Shown here piece after piece: positions 28,513 through 43,900 of a DNA stretch of 64,000 bases. Positions within the stretch are counted from its first letter, which is position 1. Every line of letters starts with the position of its first letter. Under the pieces are notes generated by a model. That model made no database searches, was not told where the DNA came from, and was given only the letters and a program-made list of their open reading frames with translations. Both the position numbers and the translations under genes were made by a program. Source of the stretch: Otis tarda (lineage: Eukaryota; Chordata; Aves; Otidiformes; Otididae); the NCBI GenBank assembly GCA_026413225.1, contig CM048552.1, positions 198,723,553-198,787,552 of the forward strand. Reading direction: 5' to 3'.

Positions 28513-31500
28513 ACCCAGCCCCAAAACCCAAACAAGCTTCCACCATTGGAAAAATATTCCATTAAGTCACTCACATTTTCAAATGCTCCATTTGCCACTT
28601 GCAAAGATTACTCTAAAGGCTTATTAGTCTCACTTTCACACACATCATGTGCAACTACCTAAGAGCAGCCTCAATAAGCGTCCTTCAAAGCATTTTACTT
28701 CATGACAGAATAAGATCATTATATGACCTGACCCTTTCACCTTTCCAAAATTTGATGTGTGTGTATTCTTCAGTATTCACACAGCATCAAGAAAGAACTA
28801 TAGATCTTTTAAGTTTTTACTCATACTTCTTGGCTTTAATCACCATACGAGCCAGTACAAAGCTGGTAGGCAACAGAGTATCCTGCTTTGGGAAGATGGA
28901 CTTTTATTATTACATTTGTTTTCAGAATGTAATTTACCAAAAAGAAAAAAGCCTATGTAGAGCAGACAGAACACTCACACCTGTATGCACACTACATTTA
29001 AGGACAAGAAAATTACACTGATTTTCCCAAATCAGTTTAAGCACATAAGAAACCTAACCAACAAGCTCGGATTAAATACCATCAGAAGTCTGAGTCAGAC
29101 CTAAAGCCTACATAAAGTTCTAGACATACGACAGATAAAAATTGCAGAGCGAAAAGATTTATTCTGTTTAATATTCCACTCTCAGTGTCTTTAAAAAAAA
29201 AAAAAAGACTTCTGACAGAAACATCACTAAACTCAAGTAACATTTTTTTAATAGTCTTCTCTGAAGAAAAAAAAAAAAAAAAAAAAAAAGGAGCAGAGGG
29301 AGGAATGTAATGCTACGACAGAAAGAAACTAATTACTGAGACGTGCCAGGATACAGGTACATCCAAAATACAAGATATTCATGCACGAATAGAAAGATAA
29401 AACACACTTTTCAGTGTCTTTTCTACTCATCAATGCAATCATGACTGAAAGAAAAATATTCATATATATGTTTCTTTCATGACATACAGTTTACAAATTA
29501 TGTTTTGAAAAACAGTTGGGGAAAAAAAGTGACTATCAATGTGCTTCAAAAATTATTATCTTCTGCTGTCCCCTAGTGGCACTGTAACTTTTTGAAAAAA
29601 GTTGATCAAAGAATATTTTCAACTGTATGCTTCATAGGCTACAGAACAGAAAGCATCAATAGAAACTGAAAGCCAGAAGAAATTAGTTTTGCAGACATTT
29701 ACTACAAGTAGCTCTTATTTACTTTGAATTTTTGAAACTAAAACCCACAGGAAAACACTGCGATCTAGTATTTTTAATTATAGACATCAAGAGACTGCAT
29801 GACAAAAATGTAGCCAAAAATATTTATGGGCATGGCCATGATATTTTCAGTATTTTAGAAATTCTGTTACTGGGCTAGTTAAGACTTTAAAAATGTACTT
29901 GAAAATGCAGTTGGAAGAAACAGCTTCCAATCTCTCCAACTGTAGCATACTTTTCAAGCTTAAAAAAAAAAAAAAAAAGATATGCCAACTCTATTACAAA
30001 GTAAAAGCATTACTGGACAACACCCAGGCTTTCTTGATCTTACTTTACTATAAATCAGAAATGCAGGAGTTGCAATTTATGTTCTTCAGTACGATGAAAC
30101 ACAAGTGAAATGCTACTTAGGGAACACTCCGGTCTCATCCACTTAAAAATCAATCACTACCTTTACCTTACATAAGGCTTTGCAAAACTGTAAAGCAGAT
30201 GTGGGAACACATCCACAATTGTTAGTCAAAGGTTTTTCAGCCCCATCCCCAAAACAATTTCTCTCTTTACTTTCATAATTGCTTTTGTATCACAAAATAA
30301 TTTTATTTCAAAAGTAAACAGTATTTGGCACCCCAGTTTTAATTACATTTTAACAGTCTCTTAATTAGCAGAGATATTTAATTTAGCTTTCATTCCATGC
30401 AATTATACACTCTCATAATCCATGAATATTTGTAATTATCTCTAACCTCATTAATGAGGACTACTAAACTGCAGCTCATTTTTATCAAGTTTCTAGAAGA
30501 AACACAAGCTTCTCGTACTAACTGTAGCTCTTGAAAACAAGTGAAGTTTCCTACTCAACACTTAGGAGTTCACAGAGAAGTACATTCTCAATTATCCACA
30601 TCTAACATTGCATTAGCATATCTACTTAGTGCACAGTATTTACTTAAAAGGATTAGACATCTCTCATTTCATTTTCAAATATTTATTTCATGAAAGAGAT
30701 TCACTGAACGGATCTCTTTCAAGGACTGCTTTACTTCAAGGACAGAGAGAGCCTGTACATCTCTCCAAAATGAAAGTCCACTGTAGGTAGAACCTTCCTT
30801 GATCTTGTATTGGATTAAGAGACAGAAAAATCAGATTAAGAGATGGAAAATACCCATAAATCTTTTCCTACAGAAGGAATTTGCTTTCAGTATCAGTCAT
30901 CACCCTGCCAGCTCAAACAACTTGTTCAGAGGTACTCCCAATTTCAGTAAGGTCTGGCTACTGAAAAATTCACATAGAAGGAAAAGTAAATGACAGCCCA
31001 GTGAAACCAGGGGCAGGCATCCGGCACAGCCCATGGCCTATGGGACAGGCCCTCTGCCCCAATTTTCTGTCTAAATCTTTCTCCCAAGCCATCACAGAAG
31101 GTTGTATTTAAGAGGCCACGGAAGACAGAGACTCTTAAGGTTGCAAGGCTAACAGCCTTGTCAGAGTGACACTTTATTAAAAGCATTGTGGAAAAGGAGA
31201 GTTAGTTGTCTTTATGTAGCTGCTTCCCCTCTTCAAACCTACTTACAATTGCTCTTCTCAGTGCCTAATGAAAATTAGGACAAAGCCTGAGGATTGTAAC
31301 TCCAGGGAGGTGCTTTAATTCAGTGTCACGGCTTGGCAAGAGCTCAACAAGGCCTCCAGAAACTGCCAGTTAAATAGTGCCAAATATATTGTTTTCCCTT
31401 CCATGATTACACTATGCCATAAAGACAGAATTCCAAGCCTTCTGTGGAAGTCATACAGGATTAAAAAGCAAGGAAGGCGGGCAGGGTGGGGAATAAAAAA

Positions 31501-34500
31501 TAAAAATAAAAACTCAGAATTCTAACAGAACTTACTGATTTTGTTCATAGACAGTTTCTTTCCAAAAGCATTAAAAAAATGTATTATTCTTTTCCATTAT
31601 AACAGGTAGATAGGAAAATGGAGGACACAGAAAAGCACGGGGCAGAAGCGTTACCAATTACAACAAAAATACGGCCAGAACTGAAAGAGGGCTGGAACTA
31701 CACACTCCTAGTCACCAAAATTTAACACTATCTGATCAAGAAAGACAAACTTCAAACACCTACAGTGCAGAGTGCTGAAGTCCTATTCTAAGAAACTGTT
31801 CTGTCATTAGGTTGACAACTGCCTATATTGGAAGCCCTACTACAAACAAATTAAATTATGTACAAGGTGTAATGCCAGGTCTTGCACTTCATCGTTCAGA
31901 TAACTGAGTAAAGTTTTTGATCTGCTAAATTATACGCAATAACAACCCTTGCTTCTCTTAAAAATCTACTTCAGACACCAAGGATCAGGTTTTCAGCTGT
32001 CTATCCAGACAACTCCCTTCTGTCATAAAGGCTTAGCCAAAAATATTTTAACTAATGCTATCCCTAAGAATATAATTCTACAAAAGACTTAGAAAATTAA
32101 AAATTTAACCTGTAATTAACATTATTTGATGTCTTCCTCTCCAGATTAAAATAAGGAAGAAATATTTCCATTCTTTTGAAGTCTTCAATGACACAAAAAA
32201 AAAAAAAAATTAATTCACAGTCTAAAGTCTTATTAACCTACAAATGGCAGTGGTAAAACAGGCTTTTCCACCCACAAACGGGCTCAACTCAGCCTTTGAG
32301 GTAATCCTGCCAAGTATAAAAGAAGATTTTTGCTTCTTCTCTATTAATCTTCCCTGATCAGATTAAATAACCGGGCATATTTTTTTCTTTCTGCTGTAAG
32401 GGAGTTTCTGAATGCCACTAAGAAATTATTAACTCAAGCCTTTACTGTCAAGTAATTAAAAGGGTCTTTTGGTGATAACAGCCCTTCTTTCTTTCCAATT
32501 TATATCTTGATTTTTTCCAAGTGAGTCTTTAGCCCGTTATCTGTCCCTACAGTGATCTAGTTTTAAACATTAAAATATTAATGAAAAGTAAAAACCAACC
32601 GGGCTGTTCTCCCCACTCTGTGAATGTATGTGTTCGCATCTTCTGGACAATCAAACTGAATGACCCAGTTCACTGCTGGAAAATCTGTGTAAAGAAAAAA
32701 TACATAAAAAATTAAGCTCACTGTACTCCAAATCCTCCAAATTCCAGAGCAATATATTATTTTCGAGCATTAATTCCTGTAAGAATCATCATTTAGGCCA
32801 ATTTACAGACATTGGGTGCAACCTCTGAAATAAAAATAAAATTAATTGCTTGTATTACCATATCATAAACAATCATCCTCTTCAAAGAAAGCTAAATTAA
32901 TGGTGCCTTCATTTCATAAATTATAACAGTGCACTGAACGGAACATAATTTCACACTTGACAAGAACAGACATGCTTTGTGGCACACAGATAAGACACCA
33001 CCACATTTAATAATTAAATAACAATATCTGACCCACTTTTCACCTACAGCATCAACATCCTACACCACCAGGGTATGAACTTAGCTGTGGTAAGACAGCA
33101 CTACTTCAGTTGTCCATATAGAGTACCATAGTTCCCCTCAAAGACGGGAGGGGGTGACCAAGCCTGACAACGAAGTCTACATTTAATGTGAATGATATTA
33201 TTAATAAGCATTTTCTAACTGCCATACTTCATCTGGCAGAAGCATGCTTTGCATTAGAATAAGTTTGTGTTAATTCCTGACCAAATCTATAGCTACACTG
33301 TATTCCACAACCATACTTACACTCTAAACCTAAACAATCACATTCATATTAGCTCCTCACTAGTGAGATTTCAGCAGGCTTCACTTCTGCCTTCAGGTTT
33401 TAGACCATATTCCTTCCTTTCATAGCATACTGACAAAACCTTACATTTCAGACAATGGAGTTTGCTATCTGAAAAAAGAACAATTAGATTCCTGAAAACA
33501 GTCTTGTGTCACACCTAAATACTTCCAAGTACTAAAAAAAAAAAAAAAAAAAAAAAATTCCAAAGCAGCCACAGAAAGTATAAAGTAGAAAATTATAATT
33601 CAGAAGGTAACAACCAGAGGAAAGAAACTCAAGTCAAAACAAGTCCTATAAATATTCTTGCTTTTTTCCTCGTCTAGTATTTTGCCTCCTTAAGAATACA
33701 GTCCTGTAATGCCATTCATATTTCAGACATTAAAATTTATTCAGGTTTTGTTTTCCACATACTGGTAGATTAGTAATTTTTCATACCCTTTGGAATAACC
33801 CAGAGGATACAGGCATATCAGAAATATTTAGAACTGCTGAAATCATGCCTTAAGGCACGTTGTAAGCAAATACATCACTATTTGCATTTTCTCTCGTTCC
33901 AGATATTTGTCACAGAACAGGGCTGGAAAAACTAGACTGTCTACAGACTAAAATAAATAAATAAGTAAATAAAAGACAGCTTCCACTGACTACATCACTA
34001 ACAAATGCCATTACAAAACTAGAGACAACACAGGTCATTCTGGGCCAAAAAGAAGCACAAATGAAGTGTGCCTCTTTAGTAAAGAAACAGCAGAACTCTA
34101 AACAGCACAGCTCTTCTGAGATACCCTAATGAGTTCTTAAGCAAACTACAGCTTTATTTCTTACAAATCAGGTCAGTCTTCAGAGCATGCTATCACTGAT
34201 AAAGTCTCAATAGGGTTAGACCACAACTTTGTGAATAACTATTGCTTCTGTGGGTACATACCCAGGCCACGAGCTGCTATATCTGTAGCAAAAAGTACTG
34301 CTGCCTTTTTCCGAACAAAACATGTGTAGACTTCCATTCTTTTCATCTGATGCTGCTTGCCATGGAGTGCCAGTACAGGAAGACCAGGCTGAAGCTTACA
34401 GAACACTCTGAATAGATACTGGACCTACCCGACAAATCAAGAAAAAACAATTAAAAATGTTAACATTGCATGGTAAAGATCACATCCAGTATATAGCAAG

Positions 34501-37500
34501 TGAGTTAGCACATCAAATTAAATAAACTCTTCTCCACAGCAGAGACAAGAGATGTTATTTTGAAACTTTGTCACATGCCCAGGTTCTAAAAGAGGAAATT
34601 AACTGTGGCACAAGACTGGCATGCCTTTTGACAGCATTTCCTAAAAAGAACCAGAGCAGGTAACAGCAAGAACGACTTGGGACACAACTAGTCAGGCTGT
34701 ATGCAAGGGAACAAAGCATCACAAGTCTATTAGACAGCACTGGAGGGGTACAGTGTCTTACACTTGCAACTCAAAGCACTCTACACAGTCTTGTTTTATT
34801 ATTTCAAGCTTCAACAGCTTCTCTTATTAGAGCAGTATGTTTGCCCTTACATATAGTAGCATGATGCAGCATTATTTTATAGCAGACAGCTATCTAATAT
34901 TTTTTTAATAAAATAGTTACAGAAACTGCATAGATTTCAGGAACAGCTGCAGCTCAGAGAATTTCTGTATGACTAAGCCTACCACCTCACTGTATTCACC
35001 AGTCAACCACAGAACAACAAAAATATTGTAACCTCTTGCACAAGTGGAAGAGCTGCAGTGAATATTTACTACATCATTATATGTTGTAAAATATTTGATA
35101 CATGCAGCAGTTACAGGAATAAACACCTATGCCATACAAACACATACAAATAACTTCAACAGAGCAGACCCAAGACATTTATACAAGTAGATGTTTGAAG
35201 GGTTACTTCCTATACAACCATAAGAAAAACCTTTCCCTGCACTATTTCACAATTATAATTTCTTATATAGGCAGATTTTAAAGCTTATAAAGAAAGTAGG
35301 TACAACTATTAAAATACTCTGTAATCCAACTACAAAATTTGTCATGAGACAAAACTGAAATAGCTGGCCCTTAGTGGCATAACTTTTCGCATTCTTTTTT
35401 AACAGCAGAGCACAAAAATGGCTGAGTACACTGAGGTCTCCAGGATCTGCCTGGATTGAGCCTGGGTCACCGAGTTTCCCGGCAACTAGGCCCTACACGA
35501 CATGCCTACAGGAGTAGGTGATGTTTGGTCCTCCCCCAATTTCCTGTTGCAAACTAGTCCAGAACCTCACCTCTTTGGTGCCCTGACATCTACATGAATG
35601 TCTTAATTTTCATAGTTTTAAAATGCTACGAGGGATGCGGGCAAACAGCCATACCTCTTTACAGCTTGCAAAAAACACAATGCTCTTCTTTTTCAAGTGA
35701 CTTCTCAGGAAAGAGTATAACATGTTTACTTTTTGCTGAAGCTCACAAACAACATAGTTCTGATCCAAAGTTGCTGGAGTACTGAAAAAAAAAAAAATCC
35801 CAAATATACATTTAGATACCATTAGTTCCCACAACATTAAAATGAGAAAGAAGGGAAGAGAGAGAATATATAGGCATACAATATCTACAGAGTTGCCTGT
35901 CCTTTCTCTTAAGTCAAGAGCATCTGAAAAATATGCACGAGAAGAAAGAAAAAAAAAAAAAGAAGAAAAAAAAAGCGTCAGGCTGGAAAGTTGTCCCACC
36001 TTGAGGAACAAGTCTTAGCAGCTCCACTAGAAAGCTACTCTTGAAAGATGAATCAATTTCCTTACTAAAAGCCAGTGGGGAGAAGGGGATGACTTTTGGC
36101 ATTACTTCTAGATTCATTTACTCCTAGCAAGCCAAACTCCTTCCACATCTAAGCAGCGACATTCAAATTGCCTTGACTAACAATGCAATTTTGTCTGTTA
36201 GTCCTATTAAAGCATCATCTGTGCTTAAGGCAATGTCAAAGCACAGTCTAATCACAAACAGAAAAAGAGCATTGATGTACTACTTCTGATTACACCCTGA
36301 CACGCAAAGTGACTTTGTAAAGCTCTGAATTGTCATCTTAACTCATCCTTCCATTCTTTACAAATAAAATAAGCCAAAAAAAAAAAAAAAAAGGTTCTTT
36401 GTCGTATTTGTCCTTGAAATAAATCTAAATGTTCATCTCTCACAGCTACTCTGCTTCACCCTAAACAGACTAAGGGTATTCAAAATTAATTTTATTAATG
36501 GTAATTTCACCCTCCCAGGTGGCACAAGACACTGCTGCAGTTTTTATTCTGCTAGTAAATTTGAATTATGCCACAGCGCCTTTTGCTTTGTAAGTCTTTC
36601 AGAGGAAAGTGTTTCATAAGCAATAATCTATTGTATACTAAAGCAGTAATAAATACTGTCCTTTTTTTGATTCAGCTTATTATCTAATTGCAGTCTCCCA
36701 AATATTTAAAATCCAAATGTAATTTAAAATAGACTTCACAAAAAATGTTAGATCTGTGAAAGAGATGTCTAGTCAGTTCTCAAAATCAAGACATACTAGG
36801 CTTGTACATCCTCTTCTGCTAAGAGGCTATTGACCAGACAATTTTTTCAGATACTCATGTTTATTTAAGATGCCTTTGATAAGACTACTGATTTAAAAAA
36901 AAACCATATTTGCAATATAGTACAGAGATAATAAAATCAAATAGTTAAAACTGCCTCAGGATTCAACCTGGTTCTGCTGTTCATTTTGCTGATGATTTCT
37001 CATTTGCTTTTGGGAAAGCCATTTTTATCGCTGTGCTTCACCCTTCTCCTGCATCTTACGTATAGAAATATATGCATGCTTCATAGGAAAAAAAAAAAAA
37101 AAACCCACACACCATGTTCATAAGCAATTTGACACTTAGATGACAGAACCCATAGAATTGCAAAATATTAAATAACATTCTTCACTTAGATTTTGAAAGA
37201 AAAATTGTGCCCAAAAACAACATGCATATTTTTTTCATTTAATGACACATTAAGTTTTTTTTGAGTATGGCAGACCACATACTTCACTTCTCGCAAGGTC
37301 CTTCCATTCTGATCCAAACACAAATTTATTTTGTGTGCACAGTGAACGCAGCATGTCAGGAAGCCACAAGATTTACTGCACATGGACTAGTGACAGATGC
37401 TTTCCTTTGGGCACCTAACACTGAATACACAAATAAGACTCTCATTCTGCACTTTCCCAATACAGTAGCATTTCCTTGGAAAGCCAAATTTATCAATGGC

Positions 37501-37909
37501 ACGCAGAAAAATGGTATTTGTGCAACACATCTGGTGGTTCTGCACAGTGTATGCACACACAGGAGGTAAGGAAGCCAAACAACAAAAAAGTAACAGTTCA
37601 GAAGTGAGTGATATAGCCAGGACGCTACTCCATCCAGGCTATAACCCACTCGGGGCTTGCTCCTGAGGAAGAAAATTTCCAGTCTGCGAAGTTGCCCAAG
37701 GAGCCACAAGGAAAGCATAGGTTCAGCCTCCCTGTAATGAAGCAGTCAGAACTACTACCCTCTCGTCTGGAAATTCCTTGCTTTCAGGAAGGCACAAAAC
37801 AGGATCAGACACCACAGAAAGAAGGATGCAAAATGTAACTTCTGATGCAGGGAACCAACAGTCAGAGAGCAGTTAAGTATGATCACCATCTGCTTAACTC
37901 TCCCAGAAG

Positions 37910-37942
<33 letters not shown>

Positions 37943-40900
37943 CAACATACCTGAATTTGGCTCTCTCGTGAACCCAAACATATTCTGGATCTTTCAGACT
38001 CAGACGAGCAAGATCCTTCACAGATTTTGTTTGTGTTGCAGAAAAAAGCAAGGTCTGGCGTTTCTTAGGTAGATTTTCTAAGATTGCATTCATTGTATCA
38101 GCAAACCCCATGTCTAGAATTCTATCAGCTTCATCGAGAACTGAATTGAGAGATAGTTTGAGAAAATCTTGTTTTAGTTTCATTTATATTAAAAAAACTC
38201 ACACATCAAATTCATATAGTACAAAAATCCAGGCCTACTTAAACTGCAGAGGTTAATTTAATCACTGTACATGACAGGATTCTCTTTAGAAATTAATGTA
38301 CTCCATAAAATACGGTTTTAAAAAAAACCTGCAATAGAAGTCATAGCATTTCCCATAATCTATGCACTACAGCCCTCAGTTTCACATGCTGAAGCATAAA
38401 AGATCAGCATTTCAAGTAAATAGTTTGGCAATTTACACACAGACTGCAAATTACAAACTCCCTGTCCTACTACTGAAACAAAAGCAACCAGTGCTGTACT
38501 ATTCATGACAGAGCGAAACAGACCCTCCTGTCCTAAGCTGAATTGAAACCATTGAAACATAGGGCATAAACAGAGTGGCTCAGAGACAAAGCTTTAAGAA
38601 AAGGGCCTATGTTTAAAGCAATTCTTGTCTAACTGCCATGAGTTGTACTAAGTGTAGCAAGTATAATTTCACATTTTATCAGCTTCATTAGCTTCTTAAT
38701 TGCTTTTAAGTTCCTCAAGCTATGCCAAAAATTATGCAGCTCTTAGCAGCAGGCAAACCTTTTCATTACACTGAAATTTTTATTCAGGTTGGAAAGATGA
38801 AAAGAAACAATGTTAACAATGCTAACAAAACAAAGAAAGGCGCAGCAATCTGTCTTAAAATTCAAAGAAAAGTGTCTTCTAGAACTGGCCCAAAATACAC
38901 ACTGCAACAGACATTCCATATAGTTAATTATCATGTCAGAAAACACAAGAGGCATAGCCAGATTGGAAAGGCCAGCGTTAGTCAAGACAGATCTAAAGGA
39001 TTATATGGGACACGACACTTGGTTTTGGGCTCCTTACTAAACTCACCTACTTGTTCTTATTATCCTAAGGAAGGCATGCTCAACAACTGTTTCAGAGAAA
39101 GTACACATAAGAAAGGGGGTTTGTTGTTTTCTTTTTTTAATTTATGAATGTGTGAACTTCAATGCCATTTCATCTACATACCATGAGTAGGATAACCTTT
39201 TTACCCATGGAAGTGCTCCATACAACTATGAAATGTTACAAGATATTTCTGAGTACTTTTTAGTACTCAAAAAACTTACTCAACATTTGCAGATCAGATG
39301 CATAGAAATATGAAGTTTCATCCATATGCTGTAGAAGCCGTCCTGGAGTGCAAATTAGCATATTTATGTGGTGGATCCTTTCAGACTCTTCTTTCAGATC
39401 CTGAAAAGGAGTTAAACCAGCTTAGCTCTAGTTGTTCACACTAGAAGCCCAGTACAAGAGATGGTCAGGCCAGCTTAATTTATCAGTAGTTTTTAGAAAG
39501 AATAGTCAAGGATCAGTCTTTCCTCTTTCTACAGAGACACAAGAATTTCTTCAGTATGTTCACACTTGTGGCTTGAGCAAAAAGTATTTCTGAGTAATCT
39601 AAACTAACAAGATAGTCCGGAGGCTTGGCAGGAAGGTCCATCCATTCACGTAACCTGGAAAGACTGTAAATACACAAAAGCTTCAAAAGAAACAGAGCAT
39701 ACAGGCAGAAAATAAGCAAGTCATTGACGGGTTCCCATTAACTGCTTCTTCCCTGACCTTTTATTTGCAGGGTTTCCTTCCTAAACTAGCACTTAATACA
39801 GTACTCATTTATGCTTCCATACAGCAGACTCCAAGACAGGACACACCTTTCCTCCAATGATAAGGCCAGCTGAGAACTCATGATTCTTTCCCACTTTACG
39901 CAGAACCTTGAAGGTTTGATATGCCAGTTCCCGGGTAGGCGATATTATCAAAACTCCCAGTCCATCAGCTGAAGTCCACTGATTGCGATACAGGAGTTCC
40001 AAAGCCTGAAAAAATTTACCATATTCTCATTACAAAAATCTCAGAAGGAAAATATATAACGACAATAAATTTGTAACAAAAAGTGTCATAAAAATATAAA
40101 GCCACACTAATTAAAATAATGACTTGAAGAAATATCAGTATACATTCCACGTAGTTTGATTATGTATCAGTTGTAACTGACGGTAACGATACCTGCTGTA
40201 GCAAAGTTCCCCTGTACCAATGTACGACAGACAGTAATGGGTGGTAACTCAAACATTTTAATGCACAATTAATCCTACTCTGATAAATTCTGGAAATTAA
40301 GCCTTAATCATTTATACGAGAACAGAAATCAGTATAGAAAAACACAGGGAACTTCCCTGCTCCTAAGATTTTTGTGGGAATTAGAACGAGCAACTACAAG
40401 AAAGCCAATTACTGCAGCTTTAATTCTGGCTATAGATTTGCAGTACTATTCACACATGCTGTATACAGAGCATCCCAACAAAAGTTGCCATACCCCTCAG
40501 ACGAGGATTATTTCTCCGTTTATGAATTCACACTGCAGAAACACTGTCTTCATCAGCTAATCCAAACACAAAAGACTTGATAGGTTTGACTACCTGAAGC
40601 ACTCTGAAATACTAAAGGCTGTTAAGCATCCTTGTACAATTAATTTTTTTTCGCTCTTCATCTCTCCAGCTCCTCTCTTACCGCTTTTCTCCCGTAAAAC
40701 TGTTTTAAAATAAGGTTTGTAAAAATAAGCCCTTCTACTCCTAGATGAACTAATTGAGCAATCTCACTTCTGCTTCTCAAGTTCAACAAGACTATTTTGA
40801 AGCCAGCTACAATTTTCATTCTTTATTAACAAAAAATAAATTTTTAAAAAACAGCAAAGTATAAATCTTCTCAACTAGAGAAGTTATTCAAAAGACCTAC

Positions 40901-43900
40901 TACTGTACCCACAATTACTAACAGAATAGGCTCAAAATAAATTTATGCTCAAGAAAATGCAAGTAATATTTAAACAAAAAAAAAACCTCCATAATCAAAA
41001 TAGCATTTATTTTTCCCTTATCTAATCATAACATGATCAGGTTTGTACCACTTGTACGTGCACTTCAAGCAAACATCTCAATTATACTTTCAATTTGAAG
41101 AAACGAAATGTAGAGCATAACGTTGGAGTAAAACAGTCAAACGTATTATCCATGACAGGGGTTCTCATCCCATTTTCCTGCTTGCACCTAGAACCCAGAA
41201 GTGATTTCTAAGGAGTTCACAAAACACAACAAGAAAATGGAAGCCTACAACCTCTGAGCTTAAGTTTGCTATATAAGGTCCAAATCCTAAGATTTTAAAG
41301 AGGTGAAAACCACTCATCCAAAAAAAGTCTAAGGAACTGAAGAAATTTCACCATTCTACTTAATGCACTTAGTTTTCAAATTTTAAAAGAATTAGACAAC
41401 TGGAGTTGCACCAGGAAAGCAAATTCCCGAGAAAAAAACAAAGCGCTTCCCAAATCACACAGGGTCTACTAATGTAAGGATCAAAATGGAATTTTCAAGT
41501 GTCAGAACATTCCTAGGGCCAAAAATATACTTCTTTCAGAACCTCAAGCAGCTTTATTAAATCAGTATCTTGGCTTTCTTTGAACATTCAGATGAGATGA
41601 ATTACAACTTTTCTCCCAGGATCTACTAACCTAAGCTGCCTAACATCCAATACTTCACAGATAATGTTGAGTACAAATGGAAGGATGTAAATTACTTACT
41701 GGGACAATAAAAGCCAGAGTTTTGCCTGATCCAGTCTTTGCAGCTCCAAGTACATCTTTGCCTTGTAAAGCCAAACCTATGGTTTGCCTCTGTATCTCTG
41801 TTACCACACGATACTGAGCTTCCTGCAATCCTAGTATTTGCAGAGCGGGAAGAGAAGAAAGAGTGCAAGAGGGGGGAAAAAAAAGAAAAAAAAATATATT
41901 TATTTTTGTCTCACCTGGAGCTGCATTCCTCTGTTTAGAAAACACCGTACATGGCAAAACTTACCTAAAACTTAGTTTTAAGCAAAAAAATGTTCAGATG
42001 CAGATAAATAATACATTCATTTTTATTTAAATTACTTTCCAAAGAAAATTTTTTTACTCACCTTTTAGGGTTTTCTTTGACAATGGAAAATCTGAAAATC
42101 TTTGAATTTCACTTGCATTTATCTAAAACAAAGTAAGTTTAATTAGTGCTTACAACATAACAGAGAAATTAAATAGCATTCTTTACGTTGCTGTTAACAT
42201 AAATACATAGTAATTCAGTATGACCTGATCCAAGTTAGCTGGTCAGGCAATCTACACTAGTTTGACCTAAGCCAAACCGCTCTTCCACCATAAACTGTTT
42301 AGTATGTAATAAGATACACTTTAATCATATAGGCTACTAGCACAATTTAAAGTTCAGATCACCACGAAAACATAGAACAATTTAGGCTGAAAGAGATCTC
42401 AGGAGGCCTCTGGTCCAACCTCCTGCTCACAGCAGGCTGGCTCTGAGGTCAGGCCAGGCTGCTCAGGGCTTCATTCAGTTGAGGCTTGAAAATCTCTGAG
42501 GCTGGAGACTGGACAGCCTCTCTGAGCAACCAGTGCCTGTGCCTGACTGTCCTCATGGAGCAAAAGCGATTCAGACTGAGCCTCTCTTCTGTCAACTGAG
42601 ACATGTTGTCTCTCATCCTTCCACCCTGTGCCATCTCCTCAATGATCTCCCCAGGAGCACTGGGGGCTTCTGTAAAGCCCTTGTCCCAACCCCAAAGCCA
42701 TCTCTGCTACAGACTAACAAGCCCAGCTTCCCCTGCCTCTCCTCTCAGAGCCAGCTCTAGCCCCACCATTTCAATGGCCCTCCAGTGAACTTCAGTTATG
42801 TCTTTTTTGCCTTTACTGATGCCACTGATCCCCTTTATTGATGTCTTTTTCTTATTGGGGGGGGGGGGGGGGGGTCAAAACTGGATGCAGTATTCTTCAG
42901 GGGAAAAAAAAATTAAATCGCATTTTAAATGATAATGCAGTATGCAAGCAAAGTTTACATTTTCTACAACACAGTTTAAGTCTTCTGCCTGTGAACATAC
43001 AGGTGGATGCCCACCTAGCTTCCTGTCTTCAGTCCTTCATAACTCTGCTGCTCCATTGGGATCATCAGAGGAGAGCAGTCAGCTCATGGTTCCTGAGTGA
43101 GCCCCAACAAGGAGTCAGTGGGGCCACCCCCTCCCCAGAAGGCCCTGCAGACTGGCGGGGATCAGCACCTGTAGGGGCGTGGGACTCATCCATCTATGCT
43201 GCCACACATTCACCATCACATCAACAAAGGACAAAAAAGAAAAGTCTAGTAACAAAGTACCTTGGTTATCTCTTCATTATTGTTTAATTTTATCTCCTTT
43301 ATCCACTGCAGTCATTCTCACACTGGAAATTACACACAATACTCTCTAAGAGGGATATACTCTCGCGTCCAGCAGCCATGCTACCCCATTCCATGCCACA
43401 TGCAAGACGACAAAAGCATATGAAGACCTAACCTACCCACAGACCGTGTGCCAGAGACCCCAGCCAGTGCTCCTCCCAGAGGGGAGCTTACCAAAGAGCT
43501 ACTAATTCCCTAGTCCCTAAGAAGAGACCTGCCTCATGCAGAACTCACTGGAGACCCCTGAAGATCAGAGCACATGGCACTTCGTCACAGTCCCCACTCC
43601 CACTATAACCAGGTCCAGGGTAATAGGGAAGAAATAGGAGACCAAGTGGAAAACCTTGTCAGGGACCAGAAAAGGAGATATGAAGGACTGAAGACAGGAA
43701 GCTAGGTGGGCATCCATCTGTATGTTCACAGGCAGAAGACTCCTGGAGCTAGAAGGCAGCAAAATCGCAGAAGAGTTGAGACCAGGAGTCCCCAAAACTA
43801 TCCTAATACAAACATATGTTCACCGTGTCTTCAGTGTGATGGATACCTGTCCGACCACTACCAGCCTCTCTTGTTCAACCTCTACAAATACACATAAACA

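Noticed and set aside
37755..38183. A continuous 142-codon frame across DDX10 exon 6
   Set aside because: Only 37951-38140 is exon. The rest runs into intron and through a poly-T tract that yields a run of Phe.
38722..39147. A 141-codon + strand frame in intron 5
   Set aside because: It has no domain, signal or similarity, and AT-rich Lys-rich composition; probably chance.
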